NCBI GenBank assembly: GCA_029224185.1 | Contig: CM055188.1 | Location: 5,457,001 to 5,521,000 of the forward strand | Length of the DNA: 64,000 nucleotides | Origin: Karalla daura | Taxonomy: Eukaryota > Chordata > Actinopteri > Chaetodontiformes > Leiognathidae | Direction: 5' to 3' | Part shown: in pieces, positions 43,566 to 55,136 of the stretch | Layout of the letters: each line of letters starts with the position of its first letter | How positions within the stretch are numbered: the stretch's first letter is position 1 | Notes under the pieces: model-generated | Database searches by the model: none | What the model was told of the DNA's origin: nothing | Seen by the model: only the letters and a program-made list of their open reading frames with translations | Position numbers and translations under genes: made by a program

Positions 43566-44100
43566 TCAGGCAGATCAAGCTATAGTTTCCCCGAGCAGGG
43601 TGTGTCTCGGTGGGAGGGGAGAGGTTGGGGGGAGGGGGGAGACTGGGTGGGGCGGATCCTAAAGGCGCGAAACCGTGGTCAACTGCGGGCTGTCTCTCGA
43701 ACAGTCTCTATGCACTCACACAACCACCGACAGCACCGACAGTTTTCCCGGTAATCATGCTGCGTCTAGGGTGGATGAGGCTGGTGTGACTGGCCTGAAA
43801 GCTATGTCTACCGTGGTGGTCCGCACCGGAGACAGGGCACTGTCCGGGGTAACGTCGCAGCCTCCGCCCCCCTCCCAGCCGCTAATAGCTGCTAGCTGCT
43901 AGCGCAGTCACGTACTAAATCCCCGGGCTACTTTTTTCTGTCCCTGCTCTCCACTAACTCTGCGACCTGATCTGCATCTGTCCTTCGAAACCACTCCAAC
44001 AATTCATATAATTAACTGCAGAACACATATGTTCATAAACTTCGATCTTACAGGTTTCTGTAGCTTAGCTAGCTTCTATGAAAGACACAGACGACGTAGC

Positions 44101-44240
44101 ACTTACCTCAGTTGTGATCAAAGGGGAGGAGCCTCGCGATGCCGATTATTTTATACCGCATCTTTTGCAACCACTCCATTGTCCAATTACGTTGCTCTAT
44201 CCACTGTCAATCAAAATGCTACCCTCGACTGTCCAATGAA
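44101..44240 (-). promoter_or_regulatory. candidate promoter and first splice donor of the Helentron gene
   Basis: On the minus strand GGTATAAAATAA (TATA box at 44149-44155) lies downstream of two inverted CCAAT boxes (44183-44187 and about 44236). About 45 nt after the TATA box is a strong donor, AACTGAG|GTAAGT (44101-44109). A short untranslated first exon (~44107-44125) spliced to the exon 1 acceptor TTTTTCAG at 42646 would place the ATG 28 nt into exon 2. Positional logic only. Confidence 0.5.
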
Positions 44241-45410
44241 ATGGATGTGTCATCCAACCAAGCTCGCCCCTCAGCTCGCTTTAGCTCGATGAAGAAAGCA
44301 CAGAGAAATCAATGGCGTTTTGTGCAGGTTACCCAAGAGATGCGTTCAGGTGCCATCAGTAATTTCAAATGTGTATGTTTTAAAGCCTGTGTGTCCTGTG
44401 TGCCAATTTTAAACGCTGTGTTTGTGACACTTGAGTTGCATTGATAAAAACAATTGCATGCTGAGTGTGTGTGTGTGTGTGTGTGCGCGTGTCTGTGAGT
44501 GTTAGAGATGGGATTTATGGCTCTTTTCTGGGGGCCACACCTTTGTGATTCATTCATTTCAAAGAGGCGTTCAAAAAACTGTCTCATTTGGCTGAATTGA
44601 ATATCATTCACTTTTAAGAAGCTATCTTTGTCATTTTATCCTGGAAATATTTCATGTATTCATTTTAACTTGGAAATAATGACAGGTGGACTGAGGGATC
44701 AGAGTCATTTCACATTCATTGTGAATGTGAATCACACACATTGAATTTGAATGATGCTGAAATATTGATTACATCTTCATTTGACACATGTGGGCAAGAT
44801 TTTAAAGAAGTCTGATATAGATTGGTTTTAAATATTGCACTGCCATATTCCTCTGAGTTGACAGCGAGATCACTATTTCCACTTGATATAAAATGCGTGT
44901 ATGTGTGTAAGAGTACTAAATACACAATAAAGAAAAGCAGGGTAAAACAAAGTGCAAAAGCTTGAAGTGCAAAATGTCATTTTTACCAATACAGAAACAT
45001 AAAAGAATATTTTTTAAAACTTTCACAAGAATATTTTCATGAACTCAAAAACAGTAGTATCTCCTACTCAGAGATGTTTGTACTTGTACTCAGTACTTTT
45101 TGGCCTGCCAGGATGTGAGCCCAGTGGGAGTACAGTCTGCAGCAGTTGTTGCGGTTTAAGGACTGTGGCACTTGTATGACGTCTGCCTGATGTGGGGGCA
45201 GGACTGGAACTCTCCACTTCATCATCATGCTTGCTCCTCACCTCTGAGATTGTAACATTGGTGTGCTAGCTTTATGAATGGCTGTGTGAATTGTTTGTGG
45301 AGCAAGACTTAGAGGGAAATATTTTAAGGCAAATATTAACTACCTTTTCATAACAACAATGGACAGACCTCCCCCTTCAGGCTCACTGCTAACTGAGATT
45401 GTTTTGGCGG
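44241..45410. other. intergenic sequence with a GT microsatellite and possible hAT-like end
   Basis: (GT)n at 44466-44486. TTAGAGATGGGATTTATGGC at 44501-44520 resembles a hAT terminal phrase, without a partner found. No gene seen. Confidence 0.35.
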
Positions 45411-48400
45411 GCCCAAAAACTGGAATTTCATCATGAAAAAGCAAAGCACGCTCGCCGGGGCCGAGCTGCACATTTTCATGTATAATTTGTGTGTGTGTGA
45501 TCATGTATGAGAGAGTGAGTGAGTGTGCCTGAATTGTTTGTGTGTCTATATGAGGTCATCAGTCAGCCTGCTCCAGCAGGACACTGTCAGCAGGGGAGAG
45601 AGAGAAGCGGGGAATTCACCAAATGAGCTTTGAGAAGGTGCTGGTGAAAAACGGTACAAGCTATCGACATGAAACTCGGTACACAGACAGACCACAAGTT
45701 TGTTGAATTTTTGAAATTAAAATGAAGTGTCTACCTCAAAGTATGGCGATGTAGCGCATTTTTGTTTGAGGCGTTCCGATTTCCCCATTCATTCTTATGG
45801 GAAAAAGCGAAATTGCCCAAGTGCTAAACATTTGGCTCTAGGGAGACAACGCTTGCACCTATCTGCAATACAAACACACCGTCACGCAGGGGACAGTCTG
45901 AGGAACGCCCTGATGCGATTTGGTGTGTCTACTATGAAAACTGAGGCCACAGTCGTGAGTAGAAGTGTAAAGTTTAACTTTGATCGCAGTGGTCAGAAAA
46001 TGAATGGGGGCTTATGGAGAGGAGAGGCTGCGCTGGCCTGACTCTGAGGCTCGCCGTTTAACTTTTACAAAGCGCTCAGGTTAATGGCCGGCATCACACG
46101 AAAGAGCACAAATTTGCCTACAAAAGTGGAAAAAATGATTTGTCTACTGCTTACGGTTTGGCCGGGAGCAGCGTGAAAAGAGCAAAATGAGAGGTGATTC
46201 TTCAGCGATCCCAAATTGACAGTTGGTCTCTCCCCACTCGAGCTGCATCGAAAACGCCAAACCCATGTGTTTTTGAGAGGGCCTGGATGAAAAACCATAC
46301 AAGGTATCGACACACTGTCGGGTACGGGCAGAGACCACAAGTTTTCCAGCGTTTTGGAGTTTGAATGAAGTTTCTACATCAATGCACGGCTGTACAGCGA
46401 ATGTTTGTTTGAGGGTGATTTTTTGAATTTTCTGGATTTTCCCATTCATTTCTTATGGGATTTTTTGCTCCTTCTGAAAACTTTTTAGCCAAAAAGTGTT
46501 ATTTTTTCGTCAATCTTTGTCCGATTTCGGATTGTTATACAGCAACGCGTGCGGGAGAGTGTTCCGAACAAATCTTCTATTCAACTTGTCCAGAATCTGG
46601 ATCGTTTGCCCACAGTCGCGATTTAAAGGTTTTTTTCCATAAGGGCCCCATACAAAGCTGCGGTTGCCATGACGACGGCGACAGTCTGCAGACACTTGGT
46701 CTGTGTCATTTTGACCAAAGTGTGTTTGACAAAGTGCTGGTGAAAAACGGTGCAAGCTATCAACATGAAAGTTGGTACATAGACAGACCACAAGTTTCTT
46801 GAATTTTTGAAATTAAAATGAAGTTTGTACCTCAAAGTATGGCGACGTAGCGCATTTTTGTTTGAGGCGTTCAGATTTTCCCATTCATTCTTATGGGAAA
46901 AAGCGAAATTGCCCAAGTGCTAAACATTTGGCTCTGGGGAGACAACACTTGCACCTATCTGCAATACGAACACACCGTCACGCAGGGGACAGTCTGAGGA
47001 ACGCCCTGATGCGATTTGGTGTGTCTACTATGAAAACTGAGGCCACAGTCGCGAGTAGAAGTGTAAAGTTTAACTTTGATCGCAGCGGTTGGAAAATGAA
47101 TGGGGGCTTATGGAGAGAAGAGGCTGCGCTGGCCTGACTCTGAGGCTCGCCGTTTAAATTTTACAAAGCGCTCAGGTTTATGGCCGGCATGGCACGAGAG
47201 AGCACAAATTTGCCTACAAAAGTGGAAAAAATAATTTGTCTCCTGCTTACGGTTTGGCCGGGAGCAACGTGAAAAGAGCAAAATGAGAGGTGATTTTTCA
47301 GTCATCCCGCACTCTGACAGTTGGTCTCTCCCCACTCTAACTTTTCAAAAAACGCCAAATCCACGTGTTTTTGAGACGGCCTGGATGAAAAACGACACAA
47401 GGTATCAACACGCTGTCGGGTACGGGCAGAGACGACAAGTTTTCCTGCGTTTTGAAGTTTGAACGAAGTTTCTACGACAACGTATGGCTTGGCAGCGAAT
47501 GTTTGTTTGAGGGCGATTTTTTGAATTTTCTGGTTTTTCCCATTAATTTCTTATGGGATTTTTTGCTCTTTCTGAGCAATTTTTGGCTAAAAAGTGTTAT
47601 TTTTTCGTCAATCTTTGTCAATTTTTAGGCTGCTATATACCAAAGCGTGCGGGAGAGCGTCCCGAACAATTCTTCTTTTTAACTTGTCCAGAATCTGTAT
47701 CGTTTGGCGTGTGCCAGTGTGATGCCAGTTGAAGTTTGAACGAAGTTTCTATGACAACGTATGGCTTGGCAGCGAATGTTTGTTTGAGGGCGATTTTTTG
47801 AATTTTCTGGTTTTTCCCATTAATTTCTTATGGGATTTTTTGCTCTTTCTGAGCAATTTTTGGCTAAAAAGTGTTATTTTTTCGTCAATCTTTGTCAATT
47901 TTTAGGCTGCTATATACCAAAGCGTGCGGGAGAGCGTCCCGAACAATTCTTCTTTTTAACTTGTCCAGAATCTGTATCGTTTGGCGTGTGCCAGTGTGAT
48001 GCCAGTTGAAGTTTGAACGAAGTTTCTATGACAACGTATGGCTTGGCAGCGAATGTTTGTTTGAGGGCGATTTTTTGAATTTTCTGGTTTTTCCCATTCA
48101 TTTCTTATGGGATTTTTTGCTCTTTCTGAGCACTTTTTGGCTAAAAAGTGTTATTTTTTCGTCAATCTTTTTCAATTTTTAGGCTGCTATATACCAACGC
48201 GTGCGGGAGAGCGTCCTGAACAATTCTTCTTTTTAACTTGTCCAGAATCTGGATGGTTTGGCCACAGCGGCCAATTAACTGATTTTTGCCAGTTTTTGGC
48301 CCCGCCAGGGGCCAAAAACTAGAATTTTGTCGGGGTCGAAGGAAAGCACACGTGCCGGGGCCGAGCCGCACGTTTTGATGTATCGTTTGTGTGTCTGCGA

Positions 48401-48500
48401 TCAGCGGTTCTCAAGATACGCTCGACCGAAATTTCGCTATAATAATAATAATAATAAGAATAAACACGGTGGAGAGTAATAGTGCTCCCTTTCGGAGCAC
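45411..48500. repeat. macrosatellite unit 4 (cluster 2), with internal triplication
   Basis: Starts with a diverged GGCCCAAAAACTGGAATTT block, then follows the A-B order of cluster 1 (half A blocks at 46190 and 46635; half B at 47287). Half B contains a 276-bp segment three times in a row, which makes this unit ~3.1 kb. It ends with one hairpin minisatellite unit at 48462-48502. Confidence 0.85.
47454..48290. repeat. 276-bp tandem triplication inside unit 4
   Basis: GAAGTTTGAACGAAGTTTCT begins at 47454, 47731 and 48007. Copies 1 and 2 share the odd TTAATTTCTTATGGG and GAGCAATTTTTGG variants, and their ends are joined by a GTGTGCCAGTGTGATGCC linker seen nowhere else in the array. Copy 3 runs on into normal sequence. 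Confidence 0.9.
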
Positions 48501-49975
48501 TAACTAGAAAATTCCAGCGCGCTGAAATTTCGAGAGTGCTCAGAAACCTGTGCCCACCATCGAGTCACTAGCTGCCCCAACCCCCCCCCCCCCCCCCCCC
48601 CCCGCCAGAGCCGAAGGAGAATTGCTCTTTTCGGCCATAACTTTGTATTAACATGCATGTATGAGAGAGGCCGAGTGTGTGTGTGTGAGTGTGGCTGAAG
48701 TGTTTGTGCATGAGGTCATCAGTCAGCCTGCTCCAGCAGGACACTGTCAGCAGGGGAGAGAGAGAAGCGGGGAATTCACCAAATGAGCTTTGAGAAGGTG
48801 CTGGTGAAAAACGGTACAAGCTATCGACATGAAACTCGGTACACAGACAGACCACAAGTTTGTTGAATTTTTGAAAATAAAATGAAGTGTCTACCTCAAA
48901 GTATGGCGACGTAGCGCATTTTTGTTTGAGGCGTTCCGATTTCCCCATTCATTCTTATGGGAAAAAGCGAAATTGCCCAAGTGCTAAACATTTGGCTCTA
49001 GGGAGACAACACTTGCACCTATCTGCAATACGAACACACCGTCACGCAGGGGACAGTCTGAGGAACGCCCTGATGCGATTTGGTGTGTGTATGATGAAAA
49101 CTGAGGCCACAGTCACGAGTAGAAGTGTAAAGTTTAACTTTGATCGCAGCGGTTGGAAAATGAATGGGGCCTTATGGAGAGAAGAGGCTGCGCTGGCCTG
49201 ACTCTGAGGCTCGCCGTTTAAATTTTACAAAGCGCTCAGGTTTATGGCCGGCATCGCACGAGAGAGCACAAATTTGCCTACAAAACTGGAAAAAAGAATT
49301 TGTCTACTGCTTACGGTTTGGCCGGGAGCAGCGTGAAAAGAGCAAAATGAGAGGTGATTTTTCAGTCATCCCGCACTCTGACAGTTGGTCTCTCCCCACT
49401 CTAACTTTTCAAAAAACGGCAAACCCACGTGTTTTTGAGACGGTCTGGATGAAAAGCGACACAAGGTATCAACACGCTGTCGGGTACGGGCAGAGACGAC
49501 AAGTTTTCCTACGTTTTGAAGTTTGAACGAATTTTGTACGACAACGTATGACTTGGCAGCGAATGTTTGTTTGAGGGCGATTTTTTGAAATTTGTGGTTT
49601 TTCCCATTCATTTCTTATGGGATTTTTTGCTCTTTCTGAGCACTTTTTGGCTAAAAAGTGTTATTTTTTCGTCAATCTTTGTCAATTTTTAGGCTGCTAT
49701 ATACCAACGCGTGCGGGAGAGCGTCCCGAACAATTCTTCTTTTTAACTTGTCCAGAATCTGGATGGTTTGGCCACAGCGGCCAATTAACTGATTTTTGCC
49801 AGTTTTTGGCCCCTGGCGGGGCCAAAAACTAGAATTTTGTCGGGGTCGAAGGAAAGCACACTTGCCGGGGCCGAGCCGCACGTTTTGATGTATGGTTTGT
49901 GTGTCTGCGATCAGCGGTTCTCGAGATACGCTCGACCGAAATTTCGCTATAATAATAATAATAATAATAATAATA
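48501..49975. repeat. macrosatellite unit 5, one half deleted
   Basis: About 1.47 kb. It contains the unit start with a C-run near 48582-48603, and then only the half B-type blocks (49354, 49615, 49815), so a half was lost, as expected from unequal exchange between the two related halves. Confidence 0.85.
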
Positions 49976-52230
49976 ACTAGAAAATTCCAGCGCGCTGAAA
50001 TTTCGAGAGTGCTCCGAAACCTGTGCCCACCGAACCGACAACGCTTGCACCTATCTGCAACACGAACACACCGTCACGCAGGGGACAGTCTCAGGAACGC
50101 CCTGATGCGATTTGGTGTGTCTACTATGAAAACTGAGGCCACAGTCACGAGTAGAAGTGTAAAGTTTAACTTTGATCGCAGTGGTTGGAAAATGAATGGG
50201 GGCTTATGGAGAGAAGAGGCTGCGCTGGCCTGACTCTGAGGCTCGCCCTTTAAATTTTACAAAGCGCTCAGGTTTATGGCCGGGATCGCAAGAGAGAGCA
50301 CAAATTTGCCTACAAAAGTGGAAAAAAGAATTTGTCTACTGCTTACGGTTTGGCCGGGAGCAGCGTGAAAAGAGCAAAATGAGAGGTGATTCTTCAGCGA
50401 TCCCAAATTGACAGTTGGTCTCTCCCCACTCGAGCTGCATCGAAAACGCCAAACCCACGTGTTTTTGAGAGGGCCTGGATGAAAAACCATACAAGGCATC
50501 AACACGCTGTCGGGTACGGGCAGAGACCACAAGTTTTCCAGCGTTTTGGAGTTTGAATGAAGTTTCTACATCAACGCACGGCTTTACAGCGAATGTTTGT
50601 TTGAGGGTGTTTTTTTGAATTTTCTGGATTTTCCCATTCATTTCTTATGGGATTTTTTGCTCCCTCGGAAAACTTTTTAGCCAAAAAGTGTTATTTTTTC
50701 GTCAATCTTTGTCCGATTTCGGATTGTTATACACCAACGTGTGCGGGAGAGCGTCCCGAACAAATCTTCTATTCAACTTGTCCAGAATCTGGATCGTTTG
50801 CAGACAGTCGCGATTTAAAGGTTTTTTTCCATAAGGGCCCCATATAAAGTTGCGGTTGCCATGACGACGGCAACAGTCTGCAGACCCTTGGTTGGTGTCA
50901 TTTTGACCAAAGTGTGTTTGACAAAGTGCTGGTGAAAAACGGTACAAGCTATCAACATGAAAGTCGGTACACAGACAGACCACAAGTTTCTTGAATTTTT
51001 GAAATTAAAATGAAGTTTCTACCTCAAAGTATGGCGACGTAGCGCATTTTTGTTTGAGGCGTTCCGATTTCCCCATTCATTCTTATGGGAAAAAGCGAAA
51101 TTGCCCAAGTGCTAAACATTTGGCTCTAGGGAGACAACGCTTGACCTATCTGCAATACGAACTGAGGAACGCCCTGATGCGATTTGGTGTGTCTACTATG
51201 AAAACTGAGGCCACAGTCGCGAGTAGAAGTGTAAAGTTTAACTTTGATCGCAGTGGTCAGAAAATGAATGGGGCCTTATGGAGAGAAGAGGCTGCGCTGG
51301 CCTGACTCTGAGGCTCGCCGTTTAAATTTTACAAAGCGCTCAGGTTTATGGCCGGCATCGCACGAGAGAGCACAAATTTACCTACAAAAGTGGAAAAAAG
51401 AATTTGTCTACTGCTTACGGTTTGGCCGGGAGCAGCGTGAAAAGAGCAAAATGAGAGGTGATTTTTCAGTCATCCCGCACTCTGACAGTTGGTCTCTCCC
51501 CACTCTAACTTTTCAAAAAACGCCAAACCCACGTGTTTTTGAGACGGCCTGGATGAAAAATGACACAAGATATCAACACGCTGCCGGGTACGGGCAGAGA
51601 CGACAAGTTTTCCTGCGTTTTGAAGTTTGAACGAAGTTCCTGGCGGGGCCAAAAACTGGAATTTTGTCGGGGTCGAAGGAAAGCACACGTGCCGGGGCCG
51701 AGCCGCACGTTTTGATGTATCGTTTGTGTGTCTGCGATCAGCGGTTCTCGAGATACGCTCGACCGAAATTTCGCTATAATAATAATAATAATAATAATAA
51801 GAAGAAGAAGAAGAAGAATAAACACGGTGGAGAGTAATAGTGCTCCCTTTCGGAGCACTAATAATAAGAAGAATAAACACGGTGGAGAGTAATAGTGCTC
51901 CCTTTCGGAGCACTAATAATAAGAATAAACACGGTGTAGAATAATAGTGCTCCTTTCGGAGCACTAATAATAATAATAATAAGAAGAAGAAGAATAAACA
52001 CGGTGTAGAATAATAGTGCTCCTTTCGGAGCACTAATAAGAAGAATAAACACGGTGTAGAATAATAGTGCTCCTTTCGGAGCACTAATAAACACGGTGTA
52101 GAATAATAGTGCTCCTTTTCGGAGCACTAATAAACACGGTGGAGAGTAATAGTGCTCCCTTTCGGAGCACTAATAATAAGAAGAAGAATAAACACGGTGT
52201 AGAACAATAGTGCTCCTTTTCGGAGCACTA
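49976..52230. repeat. macrosatellite unit 6
   Basis: Starts at the internal CGCTTGCACC block like unit 3, suggesting shared descent of units 3 and 6. Half A blocks lie at 50383 and 50825, half B at 51450. A deletion at ~51638 joins GAACGAAGTT directly to the GGGGCCAAAAACTGG block. It ends in an 8-unit hairpin array. Confidence 0.85.
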
Positions 52231-52232
52231 AC
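51780..52232. repeat. hairpin minisatellite array A, about 8 units
   Basis: Tandem units of 45-75 bp. Each has a variable (TAA)n/(GAA)n spacer, AATAAACACGGTG(G/T)AGA, then AGTGCTCC-(C)TTT(T)C-GGAGCACT. The stem is conserved while the spacer length varies. Confidence 0.92.
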
Positions 52233-52965
52233 TAGAAAATTCCAGCGCGCTGAAATTTTGAGAGTGCTCCGAAAGTGCTTGTTTGTATTAACATGCATCG
52301 CATGAGAGAGCACAAATTTGCCTACAAAAGTGGAAAAAAGAATTTGTCTACTGCTTACGGTTTGGCCGGGAGCAGCGTGAAAAGAGCAAAATGAGAGGTG
52401 ATTTTTCAACGATCCCGCACTCTGACAGTTGGTCTCTCCCCACTCTAACTTTTCAAAAAGCGCCAAACCCACATGTTTTTGAGACGACCTGGATGAAAAA
52501 CGACACAAGGTATCAACACGCTGTCGGGTGCGGGCAGAGACGGCAAGTTTTCCTGCGTTTTGAAGTTTGAACAAAGTTTCTACGACAACGTATGGCTTGG
52601 CAGCGAATGTTTGTTTGAGGGCGATTTTTTGAATTTTCTGGTTTTTCCCATTCATTTCTTATGGGATTTTTTGCTCTTTCTGAGCACTTTTTGGCAAAAA
52701 AAAAATTTTTTTTCGTCAATCTTTGTCAATTTTTAGGCTGCTATATACCAACGCGTGCGGGAGAGCGTCCCGAACAATTCTTCTTTTTAACTTTTTAACT
52801 TAACTTAACTTCTTTAACTTTAACTGGCGGGGCCAAAAACTGGAATTTTGTCAGGGTCGAAGGAAAGCACACTTGCCGGGGCCGAGCCGCACGTTTTAAT
52901 GTATCGTTTGTGTGTCTGCGATCAGCGGTTCTCGAGATACGCTCGACCGAAATTTTGTTATAATA
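52231..52965. repeat. macrosatellite unit 7, fragmentary
   Basis: Unit start, then a jump at ~52290 into the CGCATGAGAGAGCACAAATT block, half B blocks at 52400 and 52660, a TTAACTT slippage tract near 52790-52820, then the GGGGCCAAAAACTGG block at 52825. Confidence 0.8.
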
Positions 52966-53587
52966 ATAATAATAAGAAGAAGAATAAACACGGTGTAGAA
53001 TAATAGTGCTCCTTTTCGGAGCACTAATAATAAGAAGAATAAACACGGTGGAGAGTTTTAGTGCTCCCTTTCGGAGCACTAATAATAATAATAAGAATAA
53101 ACACGGTGTAGAATAATAGTGCTCCTTTTCGGAGCACTAATAAGAAGAATAAACACGGTGTAGAATAATAATAGTGCTCCCTTTCGGAGCACTAATAAAC
53201 ACGGTGTAGAATAATAGTGCTCCTTTTCGGAGCACTAATAAACACGGTGTAGAATATTAGTGCTCCCTTTCGGAGCACTAATAAACACGGTGTAGAATAT
53301 TAGTGCTCCCTTTCGGAGCACTAATAATAGTGCTCCCTTTCGGAGCACTAATAAGAAGAATAAACACGGTGTAGAATAATAGTGCTCCTTTGCGGAGCAC
53401 TAATAAACACGGTGTAGAATAGTTGTGCTCCCTTTCAGAGCACTAATAAACACGGTGGAGAGTAATAGTGCTCCCTTTCTGGCGCACTAATAAACACAGT
53501 GTAGAATAATAATGATCCTTTCGGAGCACTAATAATAAGAAGAACAAACACGGTGTAGAGTAATAGTGCTCCCTTTCGGAGCACTAA
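52966..53587. repeat. hairpin minisatellite array B, about 13 units
   Basis: Same unit as array A. Several successive units of ~43 bp lack the AAG-rich spacer. A few hairpins are mutated on one side (GGCGCACT, CAGAGCACT), which shows decay toward the right edge. One unit lacks the ACACGGTG part. Confidence 0.92.
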
Positions 53588-53925
53588 ATAATTGAATGGT
53601 AGTGTAGGCATCTGATGGCCCTGTTTGTGACGGTCCGGGATGGATCGCACATTTTCCCAGCCATAGCGACTGTACATCAGCCCGGACTCGGACATCTGTA
53701 TGCACAAATGCACACACACACACTCACGTGGATGCTGTGGAGCTAGCGCGCTAAGGAGCTACCTGGGGGCATGGCCCCTCAGTGATCATGTGCTAGTACA
53801 TTACCTGGCTCAGAAAGAAAGACATGAGCCGGGTCATCAGCTTGCTTTGTTTTTTTTATTATATTGTTATGGTACTTCAGGAGCTGCAGAGCCCGGTGTT
53901 AGCTGAAGGAGCAACAAGGTGACAT
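53588..53925. other. flanking sequence right of the macrosatellite
   Basis: No gene recognised. Probable mobile-element flank with short GT/CA tracts. Confidence 0.4.
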
Positions 53926-54320
53926 ACTGCTGTGACGAACTTCCTCCAACGCCTCCGGTCCCGTCGGCAAAAGAGTGCCGACCAGAAAGGGGGACTGTTC
54001 ATTGGGTTCCGGCAACAATTGGTCCGGTCTAACTTTCCTTTTTTTTTCTTTCTTTCTTTTTGTGGGATTTTTTGCTTTTTCCTCCACTCTCCTCATCCTG
54101 CAGAGAGGATGGGGCCGAAGAAACCCCCCTCTATGGAGCGGAGATCTGGTCTGCGGGAAGGCGGGACCACTGGCGGAGACGATGACAACAGTCGCGACTC
54201 AGAGTTGGCCAGGGTAGGAGAAGACCTGTCAGTGCAGGAGCTGTGAGACATGTTCCGCACGATGATGTCACAGCAGCAGGCACGAGACACCCAGCTTGAA
54301 CAGGAAGGAGCGCGGCAAGA
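53926..54320 (+). pseudogene. gag: Gypsy 5' fragment: leader and start of gag
   Basis: An LTR-leader-like stretch (a pyrimidine-rich run near 54040-54060, ATTGGGTTCCGGCAAC near 54000) precedes ATG 54109 (MGPKKPPSMERRSGLREGG). After 45 codons a TGA replaces an expected Arg (EL-stop-DMFRTMMSQQQARD), probably CGA to TGA by CpG decay. The gag type (helical MMSQQQARDTQLEQE) resembles fish Gypsy with SCAN-like gag, possibly the clade of the copy at 12.7-14.2 kb. The element is lost after 54320. Confidence 0.6.
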
Positions 54321-54329
54321 AGGTTAACA

Positions 54330-55079
54330 TCACTATCTATTGTTTCCACCTGTCCCGGTTTTTCCTTATTGTCCTGGATTTTCATGGGCCGTCCTGGAAA
54401 AAAAAACCCGGGACACTGAATGTCCCGGTTTCTCTATATGATGCATAAAGTTTGTGTTTCTGTGTATTTGTAGCCTACGTGTGCAGACCCTCTCTCTCAC
54501 TCGCTGTCTGCAACTGGTTGGGAGGGGGAGTGGGGGGGTGTGGTTGTTCCACTGTTCTAGACTGGACCCAAAGTACAAACAGACAGTGTGAAACAAAATA
54601 ATTTGGAATTTTCTGCAAAAAAAAAAACTTTGTGTGTTTGTTTGTTTGTGTGTGTGTGTGTGTGTGGGGGGGGCAAACAACAACAAACAACAACAAACAA
54701 CAACAACAACGCTGTCTGCAACAAGGTGGGAGGGGGAGTGGGGGGTTCATGCACTTGTTCCAGACTCATGCAAGATCTGGCCTAGTAGACACATCCATCT
54801 GTGACAAAGGCCACGGCAAACCCCTACCATAGACATACCTTCATCTGTAACAAAGGTTGTGGCAATCCCCTACCATAGAGGAAGCCTGATTGATATGGGA
54901 CATGATGGCAAGAATGACACTAAAACAACCTGATTGATATGGGCCGTGATGGCAAGAATGACACAATGTGCATCCTGTGCTCTTGAGGGACAGCTCTATG
55001 TAGCGGGACTTTCTCATCTATCTGCGTCATGCTGTGGAGGGCACTCCACTGCTCACCAAGATAAAATGCTCTCTAAATG

Positions 55080-55080
<1 letters not shown>
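54330..55080. repeat. dispersed repeat pieces (CTGTCTGCAAC-AAGGTGGGAG type), GT and AAC tracts
   Basis: The phrase CTGTCTGCAAC...GGTGGGAGGGGGAGTGG occurs at 54506 and 54711. The same family recurs at 57594 and inverted at 60575. (GT)n at 54645-54664 and (CAA)n near 54676-54710. ACTGGACCCAAAGTACAAAC at 54561 is inverted at ~61742-61775. Confidence 0.6.

Positions 55081-55133
<53 letters not shown>
55081..55133. repeat. (CT)n microsatellite
   Basis: About 50 bp of CT dinucleotides on the plus strand. Confidence 0.95.

Positions 55134-55136
<3 letters not shown>

Larger units (their letters stand above)
42646..44100. other. upstream intron/5' region of the Helentron gene
   Basis: Between the promoter-like block and coding exon 1. 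It holds the (AT)n tract, GT-rich microsatellites with a duplicated ~74-bp unit (43430-43565) and a CpG-richer stretch (43570-43920). Untranslated exons may lie here. No protein coding is supported. Confidence 0.4.
29236..44260 (-). mobile_element. Helentron (Helitron2-class rolling-circle transposon) region
   Basis: Minus-strand Rep-helicase-endonuclease gene with upstream small exons, a promoter at its 5' side and hairpin minisatellites at its 3' side. The C-terminal EEP endonuclease distinguishes Helentrons from canonical Helitrons (established knowledge). Both flanks are the same macrosatellite family, so the element probably inserted in, or grew within, that array. The exact termini could not be determined; the limits given are the outermost features that read as part of the unit. 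Confidence 0.7.

Noticed and set aside
51780..53587. Hairpins resembling bacterial rho-independent terminators
   Set aside because: Tandem eukaryotic minisatellite without U-tracts or upstream genes.
54470..54785. Overlapping ORFs near the GT/AAC tracts
   Set aside because: Low-complexity translation with no family features.
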